A stretch of DNA of 64,000 nucleotides, taken from positions 3,720,001-3,784,000 of the forward strand of contig NZ_JAGGMR010000001.1 in assembly GCF_017875645.1 (NCBI RefSeq), given 5' to 3'. This DNA comes from Nocardia goodfellowii. Its GTDB lineage: Bacteria; Actinomycetota; Actinomycetes; Mycobacteriales; Mycobacteriaceae. How positions within the stretch are numbered: position 1 is the first letter of the stretch; every line of letters starts with the position of its first letter. The notes under the pieces are model-generated. The model worked only from the letters and a program-made list of their open reading frames with translations, was not told where the DNA came from and did no database searches. Both the position numbers and the translations under genes were made by a program. Below, piece after piece: positions 1-8,173 of the stretch.

Positions 1-205
1 CCTGTCCGTCGAGCAACCGCCGGCTGGCGGCGAGCAGCAGGCCGCGCTTGCTGCCGAAGATCGAGTAGATCGCGCCGGTGGTGAGATCGGCGCGGGCGGC
101 GATGTCTTCCAGGCGGGCGGCCTGATACCCCTTCGCGGCGATCTCGGCGACCGCGGCGTCCATGAGCGACTCCCGATTGCGTTGGCGCGACTGGTCTCGG
201 CGCAT
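1..205 (-). CDS. TetR-family transcriptional regulator, N-terminal part
   Basis: This is a DNA-binding repressor of the TetR type. Only the first 68 codons are in the window, and the ligand-binding C-terminus lies beyond base 1. The N-terminus reads MRRDQSRQRNRESLMDAA, followed by a typical TetR helix-turn-helix (DIAARADLTTGAIYSIFGSK). The ATG at 205 is chosen because a GGAGG lies 5 nt upstream. The gene is divergent from the secreted peptidase at 294, and the AT-rich palindrome between them (250-277) is the likely operator. The ligand is unknown. Confidence 0.85.
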   Translation of the reverse strand, partial: MRRDQSRQRNRESLMDAAVAEIAAKGYQAARLEDIAARADLTTGAIYSIFGSKRGLLLAASRRLLDGQ

Positions 206-249
206 CCATTCCTCCGCTCATTCGATGGCCGGGTACGCCCCGACTTCGA

Positions 250-277
250 TAATCCTATTACTAAAATAATCAGATTA
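250..277. promoter_or_regulatory. Palindromic operator in the TetR/peptidase intergenic region
   Basis: Nested inverted repeats share one centre at 263.5. The outer arms are TAATC (250-254) and GATTA (273-277), and the inner arms are ATTA (257-260) and TAAT (267-270). The element is AT-rich in a GC-rich genome and lies between divergent genes, as TetR operators usually do. Binding by the adjacent TetR protein is inferred. Confidence 0.5.
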
Positions 278-293
278 CGAAAGGGGATCGTCG

Positions 294-1763
294 ATGATGC
301 GACGTACCGTGCTGAGCGCAGCCCTGGCCATGTCGATCCTGGTCCCTGTTCCGGCGACGGCGACCGGCTCCGCGTTGGATCGGTTCTATGACCAGGTGTT
401 GGACTGGAAGCCTTGTGGCACAGCCGATCTGGACGACGCGGGCGCGCACTGCGCCGATGTCACGGTGCCCCTGGACTACGCCGAGCCCGAGGGGCGCACC
501 ATCACCGTGACGATCTCCCGGCTCGCCGCCACCGACCCGGCCCGCCGCCGGGGAGTCATGCTGTCCAATCCGGGCGGGCCGGGCGGCGCGGGCCTCGACA
601 TGCAGTTGTTCCTCCGCCCGGACTACACCCCGGACGTGCTCGCTCAGTACGACCTGATCGGTATGGATCCCCGCGGCGTCGGCCGGTCGACCCCGATCAC
701 CTGCCGCTGGCCCGTCGCGGGGCTGCGCGCCGCGGGCGCCGATGCCGCAGACTACGCGGAATCCGTTGCCTTACAAGCCGACCTGGCACAGCGCTGCCGA
801 AGCGCCACCGGTGACGCGCTGCCGCATTTCACCACCCGCAATACCGCCCGCGACATGGACGTGATCCGCGCCGCGCTCGGCGAACAGCGGATCAACTACT
901 TCGGCGGCTCCTACGGCACCTACCTCGGCGCGGTGTTCACGCAGATGTTCCCCGAACGCGCCGACCGCATGGTGTTCGACAGCGCGGTCGATCCGCGGCG
1001 GTACGGCGTCACCATGCTGCGAGATATGGGCCCGGCCAACGAGGCGGCGCTGGACGCCTGGGCCGGCTGGACCGCCGCGCGGGACGGCGAATACCACCTC
1101 GGTACGGACCGCGATCAGGTACGCGCCGCCGTCACGACGCTGATCGACCGGGCCCACCGGCAGCCGATCCGGATCGGCGCGCACCAGGTCGACGACGCGG
1201 TGTTGCCCGCGCTGCTGTTCGATCCGCTGGCGAACCCGAAGACATACGGCGAGCTGGCGGCCCAGCTGCGTCAGCTCACGGACGCCGCTGACGGCCTGCC
1301 GGTGCGGCCGAGTCCCACATTGGACGAAAAGCTCAACCACCTGGTCGCGGGTCAGCCGGACGACGCGCAGACCTGGGCCATCATCTGTAACGACGTGCCC
1401 GCCCCGCGGGACCCGCTCGAGTACTGGCACGCCATCCAGGCCAGTCGATCGACACTGCCGGTTTTCGGCCCGCTCGTGCACAACATCCGGCCGTGCGCGT
1501 TCTGGGCCGACCCGATAGAAACCCCCACCGAGGTGCGCAACGCGTCGCCCGCACTGATCCTGCAGGCCACCGGCGACACTCGCACGGTCTACGAATCCGG
1601 CGTCGCGCTGCACCGGGAGCTGACCGGATCCCGGCTGATCACCGTGCCGGAACTGCGCGTGCACGGCGTGTTCGGGAAGGCCCCGTGCGCGACCGCGGCC
1701 GTGAACGCCTACCTCGGCGCCGGCGTCCTACCGGACCGCGACGTCACCTGTGCAACGAATTGA
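294..1763 (+). CDS. Secreted alpha/beta hydrolase, S33 tripeptidyl-aminopeptidase-like
   Basis: This 489-residue exported hydrolase resembles Streptomyces tripeptidyl aminopeptidases (peptidase family S33), which remove N-terminal peptides outside the cell. A signal peptide (residues 1-24, MMRRTVLSAALAMSILVPVP, ending ATATG) is followed by the alpha/beta fold. The oxyanion motif SNPGGPGGAG is near residue 90, the nucleophile is Ser206 in GGSYGT, and a TAP-like C-terminal domain follows with an HG (RVHGVFG) near residue 458 as the probable catalytic His. The first of two tandem ATGs is used, and AAGGGG lies just upstream. The gene is divergent from a TetR gene and probably controlled by it. 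The true substrate is not known. Confidence 0.82.
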   Translation: MMRRTVLSAALAMSILVPVPATATGSALDRFYDQVLDWKPCGTADLDDAGAHCADVTVPLDYAEPEGRTITVTISRLAATDPARRRGVMLSNPGGPGGAGLDMQLFLRPDYTPDVLAQYDLIGMDPRGVGRSTPITCRWPVAGLRAAGADAADYAESVALQADLAQRCRSATGDALPHFTTRNTARDMDVIRAALGEQRINYFGGSYGTYLGAVFTQMFPERADRMVFDSAVDPRRYGVTMLRDMGPANEAALDAWAGWTAARDGEYHLGTDRDQVRAAVTTLIDRAHRQPIRIGAHQVDDAVLPALLFDPLANPKTYGELAAQLRQLTDAADGLPVRPSPTLDEKLNHLVAGQPDDAQTWAIICNDVPAPRDPLEYWHAIQASRSTLPVFGPLVHNIRPCAFWADPIETPTEVRNASPALILQATGDTRTVYESGVALHRELTGSRLITVPELRVHGVFGKAPCATAAVNAYLGAGVLPDRDVTCATN

Positions 1764-1877
1764 CGCCGGGGTCACCAGGGTTGCGAAGATCTCACCGGCG
1801 GGGATCCGGCGTCGGTGAATTTCCGGCGCTCATTAGCATCGATGCGGCGAACATATCGACGAACCCGAGGATCTGTG

Positions 1878-3341
1878 TTGACAACCGAACAACTTGACCG
1901 CTGGAACGCTCAGGAAGCCGCCGCGGAGGCGATGATTCCCCTCATCGGCACGTTGTATCGGGGGAAGGGTGTGACCACCCTGCTGCACAGCCGTCCACTG
2001 GTGAACAAGTCGGTGATCAGCATCCTGCGCACGCACCGTTTCGCGCGGCAGATCGAAGGCGAGGAGCTGTCGGTCGACGAGACGCTGCCGTTCCTGCAGG
2101 TGCTCAGCGAATTGGATCTGGGTCCGTGCAAGGTCGATCTCGGTCATCTGGCCGTGGGCTACCGCGCCGACGACCGCGGCCTGTCGGTCCGGGAGTACGC
2201 CGAGACGGTGCTGGCCGATGTCACCAACGGCAATAAGGCGCGGTCGGCGGGCCCGCGCGACGTCGTGCTCTACGGCTTCGGCCGCATCGGCCGCCTGGTC
2301 ACCCGCCTGCTGATCGAGAAGGCCGGTTCCGGCAACGGGCTGAACCTGCGGGCCGTGGTGGTGCGCAAGGGCGGCGAGGACGACCTGATCAAGCGTGCGT
2401 CGCTGCTGCGCCGGGATTCGGTGCACGGCAAGTTCGACGGGACCATCAAGGTCGACGTCGAGAACGAGACGATCACCGCCAACGGCAACGTGATCAAGTT
2501 CATCTACAGCAACGACCCGACCGCGATCGACTACACCGCGTACGGGATCAAGGACGCGATCCTGGTCGACAACACCGGCCGCTGGCGTGACCGGGCGGGC
2601 CTGGAGCAGCACCTGCGCCCCGGTATCGCGAAAGTCGTGCTGACCGCGCCCGGCAAGGGCGACGTGCCGAACATCGTGCACGGCGTCAACCACCGCGATC
2701 TGGATCTGTCGCAGCAGATCTTCTCTTGTGCGTCCTGCACGACCAACGCGATCGTGCCGCCGCTCAAGGCGATGGATGACGAGTTCGGCATCACCCGCGG
2801 CCACGTGGAGACGGTGCACTCGTTCACCAACGACCAGAACCTGCTGGACAATTACCACAAGGCCGATCGCCGCGGCCGGTCCGCGCCGTTCAACCTGGTG
2901 CTCACCGAGACCGGCGCCGCGTCCGCGGTCGCCAAGGCGATGCCGGACTTCAAGGCCAAGATCACCGGAAACTCGATTCGCGTTCCCACACCGGACGTTT
3001 CGGTCGCCATCCTCAATTTGCAGCTGAAGCAGGAGACGACGCGGGCCGAGGTGCTGGCCTACCTGCGTCAGGTATCGCTGTCGGGGCCGTTGAGCCGCAA
3101 CCTCGACTACACCGCCGCCACGGACGTGGTCTCCAGCGATTTCATCGGCTCGCGCGCGGCGTCGATCATCGATGCCAATGCCACGATCGTCGAGGGTGAC
3201 ACCGCGATCCTCTATGTCTGGTACGACAACGAATTCGGCTACTCGTGCCAGGTGGTGCGGACGGTGCAGTACATCTCGGGCATCGAGTACCCGACCTACC
3301 CGCAGCTTGACGCTCGGGTGCTGACCGGGGCCGGGACGTAA
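1878..3341 (+). CDS. gap: Glyceraldehyde-3-phosphate dehydrogenase, long actinobacterial form
   Basis: This NAD(P)-dependent enzyme oxidises glyceraldehyde-3-phosphate to 1,3-bisphosphoglycerate, or runs in reverse for gluconeogenesis. It has 487 residues against about 335 for ordinary GapA. The extra length is an N-terminal domain of about 130 residues (TTEQLDRWNAQEAAAEAMIP onward). The Rossmann motif GFGRIGR lies near residue 135 and the catalytic Cys287 in SCTTNAI. C-terminal GAPDH sequence (WYDNEFGYS) is intact. TTG at 1878 is preferred over GTG at 1875, because it puts the GAGG at a 7-nt spacing and gives the expected TTEQ start. A strong terminator follows. Confidence 0.88.
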   Translation: MTTEQLDRWNAQEAAAEAMIPLIGTLYRGKGVTTLLHSRPLVNKSVISILRTHRFARQIEGEELSVDETLPFLQVLSELDLGPCKVDLGHLAVGYRADDRGLSVREYAETVLADVTNGNKARSAGPRDVVLYGFGRIGRLVTRLLIEKAGSGNGLNLRAVVVRKGGEDDLIKRASLLRRDSVHGKFDGTIKVDVENETITANGNVIKFIYSNDPTAIDYTAYGIKDAILVDNTGRWRDRAGLEQHLRPGIAKVVLTAPGKGDVPNIVHGVNHRDLDLSQQIFSCASCTTNAIVPPLKAMDDEFGITRGHVETVHSFTNDQNLLDNYHKADRRGRSAPFNLVLTETGAASAVAKAMPDFKAKITGNSIRVPTPDVSVAILNLQLKQETTRAEVLAYLRQVSLSGPLSRNLDYTAATDVVSSDFIGSRAASIIDANATIVEGDTAILYVWYDNEFGYSCQVVRTVQYISGIEYPTYPQLDARVLTGAGT

Positions 3342-3361
3342 CCGTCCGGTGGAATATCGAG

Positions 3362-3390
3362 GCCCCCTGTCTTTTCGGCAGGGGGCTTTC
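3362..3390 (+). terminator. Rho-independent terminator after gap
   Basis: GCCCCCTG (3362-3369) pairs perfectly with CAGGGGGC (3379-3386) around a 9-nt loop and is followed by TTTC. It ends the gap transcript and separates it from the convergent methyltransferase gene. Confidence 0.85.
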
Positions 3391-3406
3391 GTCTCTCGCG
3401 GCGCGC

Positions 3407-4216
3407 TCAGCGCCACCCGCGCGGCTCCGCCGGACCCGGCTCCGCCTCGGAGAGTTCGGTGACGGCGATCGATATGCGTTCGCCGGGCGCGAGCCGGCCG
3501 TCCGGTGCGAGCCGGGGCGCGCGGGCGATGAACTCCGCTCGGAGTTGATCGAGTTCACCGGCTTCGAGCAGCGCTGTATCGCAATACGTTTCGACCGCCG
3601 CCTGCCATACCTGTTCCACCGGGACCGCCGTGCCCAGGGTGATCTGTTCCCAGTGCACGACTGCCAGGCCCGCCGGTGTCAGCAGCTCGTTCAAATCTTC
3701 GCGGGTGCACGGGTCGCCGAGCCGGTGCAGGGGATGCTCGGCCCGGCAGGCGGCGAAGTGTGATCGGGTCAGCGTGAGAAACAGGTCGTACCCGCTCGCG
3801 GGCTCGGGTCGCGCGGCCAGCGATGTCACGAAGCGACCGTTCGGGGTCAGCACCCGGGCGGCCTCGGCGATGACCTGCTCGACATCCGGCATCCGCAGCA
3901 ACGTCATGTGCGATACGACGGCGTCGAAGGTGTTGTCGGCGAAGGGTAGTTCCTCGGCGCTGCCCAGATACAGTGCGGCCGAGGCCAGTTCGGGGCGGGC
4001 GTGCGCCGAGGACAACTCGCCTTCCGACAAGTTGACGCCCGCAAGGTGTTTCGCGCCTTGCCCGGCCAGTAACGCGAGCAGTGAGCCGTCACCGCAGCCC
4101 AGATCGAGGAACCGCTGCGCCCCCGCGACCCGCTCGGCCAGGAGGTGATAGCTGGCGCGGCCGTCGGGGAGCGGGTTGGTGTGGACGCCGGCGGAGGCTG
4201 TGCACGCTGACTGCAT
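3407..4216 (-). CDS. Class I SAM-dependent methyltransferase
   Basis: This 269-residue cytosolic protein has a Rossmann methyltransferase fold. The SAM-binding motif I FLDLGCGDGS is at about residue 36, the acidic loop and motif II region reads SAEELPFADNTFDAVVSH, and the post-core segment AARVLTPNGRFVTSLA follows. These are the hallmarks of the Methyltransf_11/25 families. The substrate cannot be read from sequence. The gene stands alone, convergent with gap. The ATG at 4216 has only a weak Shine-Dalgarno-like AGG upstream. Confidence 0.8.
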   Translation of the reverse strand: MQSACTASAGVHTNPLPDGRASYHLLAERVAGAQRFLDLGCGDGSLLALLAGQGAKHLAGVNLSEGELSSAHARPELASAALYLGSAEELPFADNTFDAVVSHMTLLRMPDVEQVIAEAARVLTPNGRFVTSLAARPEPASGYDLFLTLTRSHFAACRAEHPLHRLGDPCTREDLNELLTPAGLAVVHWEQITLGTAVPVEQVWQAAVETYCDTALLEAGELDQLRAEFIARAPRLAPDGRLAPGERISIAVTELSEAEPGPAEPRGWR

Positions 4217-4499
4217 GCTGACAACCTAACGCCTCGCACCGCCCAACAGTGTTGATGCGGTGCGGATTTCAGCTTCACCTAACATTCTCTTCGCTGTGCC
4301 GCCGGTGCGATCCGGTCCGGCCGCCACCCGGCCCGCCCGCCGCCGGAGCCGTCTTCCCGGCGAGCGAACATTCCGTTATGGCAAAACAACTCTGGCCGAG
4401 GTAACCGTTTCATCGAGAATCAAGAACACCAGCAATTCTCGGGAACACCGTGTTCAAGCCGGGCGCGCCCCGGAGGCACGAAAATTAAGAAGTTCTATT

Positions 4500-5114
4500 A
4501 TGCGTAGAGCAACGGCGCTCTTCGCCGCATTACTGTTGGCCATCCTCTTTTCCATCTCGCACGTCGCCGTGCCCACCGCGAACGCCGACCCCTGTCCGGG
4601 GGAGTGGGCGATCGGCATCGGCGGTCTGGGCGACAACACGTCGTCGGTGTTCGTCCCCTTCGTGCATCAACCTGTCGGCTACAACTCGGCCGACGCACTG
4701 TCGGGGCTGCACGAACTGAACCGGCTGTTCTGGTGGCATCGTAACCACTGTCCGGGCGATCATATCCGGCTGATCGGGCACAGCCAGGGCGCCGCCATCG
4801 TGCACGCCTGGGTTACCGCGAACCAGCACGTCGGCAATGCGAACGCCATTCTGCTGACCGATCCCAAGCGCGCTCCAGGGCCCGGTTGGGGTGGATTGGC
4901 CTCGACCCCCGGCAGCGGGATCGTCGGCTATCCACTTGCCGGCGTGGACGATTGGTTCGGACCGTTTCCGACGTTGAGCGTGTGCAACCGTGACGACCAG
5001 ATCTGCGATACTTCCGCAGGCTGGTGGGGCTACCTCTTCGGCGGCGCGCACAGTCGCTACGATTTCAACGTATGGAATTACGGCGCTTGGGATTCCGGCG
5101 TCTGGTATCGGTAA
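4500..5114 (+). CDS. Secreted PE-PPE/cutinase-like serine hydrolase
   Basis: The predicted product is a 204-residue exported esterase-like protein. Residues 1-31 form a signal peptide (MRRATALFAALLLAILFSIS, ending NADP). The mature part carries GIGGLGDNTSS and the nucleophile elbow GHSQGA with Ser95, in the arrangement of the PE-PPE C-terminal/cutinase-like alpha/beta hydrolases of mycolate bacteria. Cysteines at the mature N-terminus and centre suggest disulfides. The upstream gap of about 280 bp holds no gene. The start is the ATG directly before the signal peptide. The substrate, possibly a lipid ester, is inferred. Confidence 0.7.
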   Translation: MRRATALFAALLLAILFSISHVAVPTANADPCPGEWAIGIGGLGDNTSSVFVPFVHQPVGYNSADALSGLHELNRLFWWHRNHCPGDHIRLIGHSQGAAIVHAWVTANQHVGNANAILLTDPKRAPGPGWGGLASTPGSGIVGYPLAGVDDWFGPFPTLSVCNRDDQICDTSAGWWGYLFGGAHSRYDFNVWNYGAWDSGVWYR

Positions 5115-5132
5115 TCGCCGCGGCGATGGGGA

Positions 5133-5633
5133 TCAGTAGCCGTGCGGCACTGGTCCCCATTGGCTGAATCCATGCCCCATCGAGGTACACACCGCCACGC
5201 CTTTGAAAGTGATTTGGCAGGTGGCTCCGGCATGGGTGACCGAGTACTGCGGATCGTGCGGACCCACGGCGTCGATCCGCGGTAAGGGGGGATTTCCGCC
5301 CGGTAGTGTGTGGCTGCCGCGGGAGTTCCAGTGCGGGCGGGCAGGTAGGGCCACGGAATCGATAATGATGGCGGGCACGTTCGGTATCGAAACCTGCATT
5401 CCGGCGTACAGCACATTCATGGATGGGGCCGGGACGGCCAGGTCGCACCCCACGGTCCCGTTGCCCGCGATCGAGCAGTTCCATTCGCCGAGGGCGAAAT
5501 ACACGATGTCGCCGACCCGCGCGGGGCCGGTGGGTTCCGCGGCGTGCGCGCCGCCCACTCCGTATCCGCACGCGACAATCCCGAGAATTGTTCCGCAAAC
5601 GTGTGCGACGGTACCCCGAACGGCCCTGGACAC
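5133..5633 (-). CDS. Secreted hypothetical protein
   Basis: The product is a 166-residue protein of unknown function. A GTG at 5633 with GGGAG upstream starts a clear signal peptide (VSRAVRGTVAHVCGTILGIV, cleavage after GGAHAA). The mature part has four cysteines (NCS, GCD, TCQ, VCT), consistent with a disulfide-stabilised small exported domain, and ends GFSQWGPVPHGY. It is convergent with the hydrolase at 4500, separated by 18 bp. No family was recognised. Confidence 0.65.
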   Translation of the reverse strand: MSRAVRGTVAHVCGTILGIVACGYGVGGAHAAEPTGPARVGDIVYFALGEWNCSIAGNGTVGCDLAVPAPSMNVLYAGMQVSIPNVPAIIIDSVALPARPHWNSRGSHTLPGGNPPLPRIDAVGPHDPQYSVTHAGATCQITFKGVAVCTSMGHGFSQWGPVPHGY

Positions 5634-5786
5634 CGGAATCTCCCTCGATCGAGCGGATATTCGGCCTGGTCGGCTACAGAGCAAATTATCACTTTACGGC
5701 GCAAAAGTAATAGAGATGTCCAGGGACCTTTCCAATAATCGGTGCACTGCGGGATGGATGCGAGAGCGGGCCACCCTTGACACTTA

Positions 5787-5802
5787 GTGACCGATCGGTC
5801 AC
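5787..5802. promoter_or_regulatory. Perfect 16-bp palindrome, probable TetR operator
   Basis: GTGACCGATCGGTCAC is a perfect inverted repeat lying 10 bp upstream of the GTG start of the amidohydrolase, just downstream of a TTGACA hexamer (5777-5782). A TetR gene is the second gene of the operon, so autoregulation through this site is likely. The ACCG-CGGT arms fit operators of many TetR repressors. Confidence 0.6.
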
Positions 5803-5812
5803 AGTATGGACT

Positions 5813-7555
5813 GTGAGCTACGACACGATCATCAAAGGCGGCCGGTGGTTCGACGGCGCCGGTTCCCCGTCCGCCGTTCGGCACCTGGGCTTGCGGGGAG
5901 ATCGTGTCGTCACGGTCTCGGCGACCCCGCTGGACGAAGCTGGTTGCCCCAATGTCATTGAAGCCCAGGGCAAATGGGTGCTGCCGGGCATGATCGACAT
6001 TCACACCCACTACGACGTGGAGGTGCTGCGGGAGCCCGAACTCGTCGAGTCGGTGCGGCACGGCATGACGACCATCGTGCTGGGGTCGTGTTCGCTGTCG
6101 ACCGTGCATGCCGCCCCGACCGACGCCGGCGACCTGTTCGGCCGGGTCGAGGCGATCCCGCGGCCCTATGTGATCGAGACGGTCGAGCGGAAGAAGACCT
6201 GGAACTCGGCGCGGGAGTACGCCGAAGCCCTGGAGCGGCTGCCGCTGGGCCCGAATCTCGCGGCGATGATCGGGCATTCGGATATCCGTACCGCGACCAT
6301 GGGCCTGGATCGCGCGACCCGCGACGACGTGCGGCCCACGGCGGACGAGCAGGCGCGCATGGAAGCCGCGCTCACCGAGGCACTCGACGCCGGGTTCGTC
6401 GGAATGTCGGCGCAGCAGTTGCTCTTCGACAAGCTCGACGGTGCGGTGGCGCGTTCCCGGACACTGCCCTCGACCTACGCCCGCTGGCGGGAACGGCGGC
6501 GGCTCAACGCGATTCTGCGGCAACGAGGCCGGCTGTTGCAGGGCGGACCCGACATCGGCAACCCGCCCCGGCTGGCCGCGATGATCTTCGCCAGCGCGGG
6601 CCTGTTCCGCAAGCGGCTCAAGACGACGCTGATCTCGGCCGCCGACCTCAAAGCGAGCCCGTGGATCGTGTACCTGATGGGCGCGCTGGCGCGCACCGCC
6701 AACGCCCTCAACGGCGATTTCCGCTGGCAGCACCTCCCGGTGCCGTTCGAGGTCTACGCCGACGGCATCGATCTGGTCATCTTCGAGGAATTCGGCTCCG
6801 GCGCGGCGGCTTTGCATCTGGCGGATCAGGTGGAGCGGAACGCGCTGATGCGAGACGAGTCCTACCGCCGGCGCTTCCGCAAGGACTACGACGCCAAGTT
6901 CGGGATCCGGGTCTGGCACCGGGACTTCTTCGACGCCGAGATCGTCGAGTGCCCGGACGGCAGCGTCCTCGGTAAGACCTTCGGCCAGGTCGGCGTGGAC
7001 CGGGGCGGCATGCATCCGGTCGACGCGTTCCTCGACCTCGTGGTCGAGCACGGTACCAAAATGCGCTGGCGTACAACGATTTCCAATCATCGCCCGGAGA
7101 TCTTGAACAAGCTGAGCGTGCATCCCGGCGTGCAGTTGGGGTTCTCGGACGCGGGGGCGCACCTGCGGAACATGGCGTTCTACAACTTCGGCCTGCGCTT
7201 CCTGCGCCGGGTGCTGCACGCCGAACAAGCCGGAACCCCGTTCATGACACTGGAACACGCGGTGCACCGGCTGACCGGCGAACTCGGCGACTGGTACGGC
7301 ATCGACGCCGGACACCTTCGCGAAGGCGACCGCGCCGACCTGGTCGTGGTCGATCCCGCGGGCCTCGACGACTCCCTCGACGCGTACGCCGAATCCCCGG
7401 TCGCCATGTACGGCAACCTGCCTCGTATGGTCAACCGGAACGACAAAGCCGTCTCGGCCGTGTTCGTCGGTGGCCAGTACGTATTCGGCGACGGGAAGCC
7501 CGCCGAGGTCCTGGGCACCCGGCGCACCGGCCGCTTCCTGCGAGCCGGAGGGTAA
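5813..7555 (+). CDS. N-acyl-D-amino-acid deacylase-like amidohydrolase
   Basis: This 580-residue metal-dependent amidohydrolase (TIM barrel) belongs to the D-aminoacylase group. The N-terminal small beta domain reads SYDTIIKGGRWFDGAG. Metal ligands include His64 and His66 in DIHTHYD. FSDAGAHLRNM near residue 445 supplies the usual catalytic Asp region, and a C-terminal GDRADLVVVDP segment closes the composite domain. Homologues cleave N-acyl-D-amino acids or other amides. The actual substrate is unknown. GTG at 5813 aligns with the family start and has no Shine-Dalgarno, so the mRNA may be leaderless. The next gene, a TetR regulator, starts directly after the stop codon. Confidence 0.8.
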   Translation: MSYDTIIKGGRWFDGAGSPSAVRHLGLRGDRVVTVSATPLDEAGCPNVIEAQGKWVLPGMIDIHTHYDVEVLREPELVESVRHGMTTIVLGSCSLSTVHAAPTDAGDLFGRVEAIPRPYVIETVERKKTWNSAREYAEALERLPLGPNLAAMIGHSDIRTATMGLDRATRDDVRPTADEQARMEAALTEALDAGFVGMSAQQLLFDKLDGAVARSRTLPSTYARWRERRRLNAILRQRGRLLQGGPDIGNPPRLAAMIFASAGLFRKRLKTTLISAADLKASPWIVYLMGALARTANALNGDFRWQHLPVPFEVYADGIDLVIFEEFGSGAAALHLADQVERNALMRDESYRRRFRKDYDAKFGIRVWHRDFFDAEIVECPDGSVLGKTFGQVGVDRGGMHPVDAFLDLVVEHGTKMRWRTTISNHRPEILNKLSVHPGVQLGFSDAGAHLRNMAFYNFGLRFLRRVLHAEQAGTPFMTLEHAVHRLTGELGDWYGIDAGHLREGDRADLVVVDPAGLDDSLDAYAESPVAMYGNLPRMVNRNDKAVSAVFVGGQYVFGDGKPAEVLGTRRTGRFLRAGG

Positions 7556-8173
7556 TTGACAACCGCGCGACGAACGCAAGCCGAGCGCAGTGCCACCACC
7601 ATCGCCAAACTGGTCGACGCCACCATCGAGGCGATCGAGCAGGTGGGCTACCACAGCACCTCACTCGGCGAGATCAGCAGCCGCGCGGGCGTTTCCAAGG
7701 CCGCGATCTTCCGGCACTTCGATTCGCGCATGGATCTGGTGGTGGCGGCGGCGGACGAGGTCCGCCGCCGCCACATGGCAGCCGTCGCCGACCTGCGACT
7801 GCCCGAAAACACCACCCGACCGATCGATCTGGCCGCGCTGCTGCACCTGATGCGCGGCCAGATCCGCAGCGACATCAATACGGTCTGGCTCGAACTGCTC
7901 ATCGCGGCGCGCACCGAACCCGAACTACGGGTGCGGATCGAGCCGGTCCTGCGGGAGCTGTACACCCAGGTGGAGGAGGTCGCCGTCAGCACCCTGGCGC
8001 CAGACCTCCCGCCGGAGACGGCACGGCTGCTGGTCACCTCGCTGATTCACATGTTCGACGGCGAGGCGATCCTGCGCACCACCTATCCGCGGCCCGAGCT
8101 GGAGGACGCGCGGATCGAGCAGGTGGCGGCGGCGTACCGGACGCTGACCGGGTCTACAGTCCCCGGCCGATGA
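7556..8173 (+). CDS. TetR-family transcriptional regulator
   Basis: The product is a 205-residue repressor. Its helix-turn-helix spans about residues 30-60 (SLGEISSRAGVSKAAIFRHF), and an all-helical ligand domain follows. TTG at 7556 directly abuts the stop codon of the amidohydrolase, so the two form an operon. The 3' end overlaps the convergent acyl-CoA dehydrogenase gene by 20 bp. It probably binds the palindrome at 5787-5802 and responds to the amidohydrolase substrate or product, which is inferred from position only. Confidence 0.82.
   Translation: MTTARRTQAERSATTIAKLVDATIEAIEQVGYHSTSLGEISSRAGVSKAAIFRHFDSRMDLVVAAADEVRRRHMAAVADLRLPENTTRPIDLAALLHLMRGQIRSDINTVWLELLIAARTEPELRVRIEPVLRELYTQVEEVAVSTLAPDLPPETARLLVTSLIHMFDGEAILRTTYPRPELEDARIEQVAAAYRTLTGSTVPGR

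Noticed and set aside
1833..3416. A 527-residue open frame antisense to gap
   Set aside because: It is a GC-bias shadow. The opposite strand encodes a complete GAPDH with all motifs, and the antisense product is Arg/Val/His-rich and low in complexity.
5417..7654. A 745-residue open frame antisense to the amidohydrolase
   Set aside because: Its composition (many His, Arg, Val, Gln) and lack of motifs mark it as the antisense image of the real gene.
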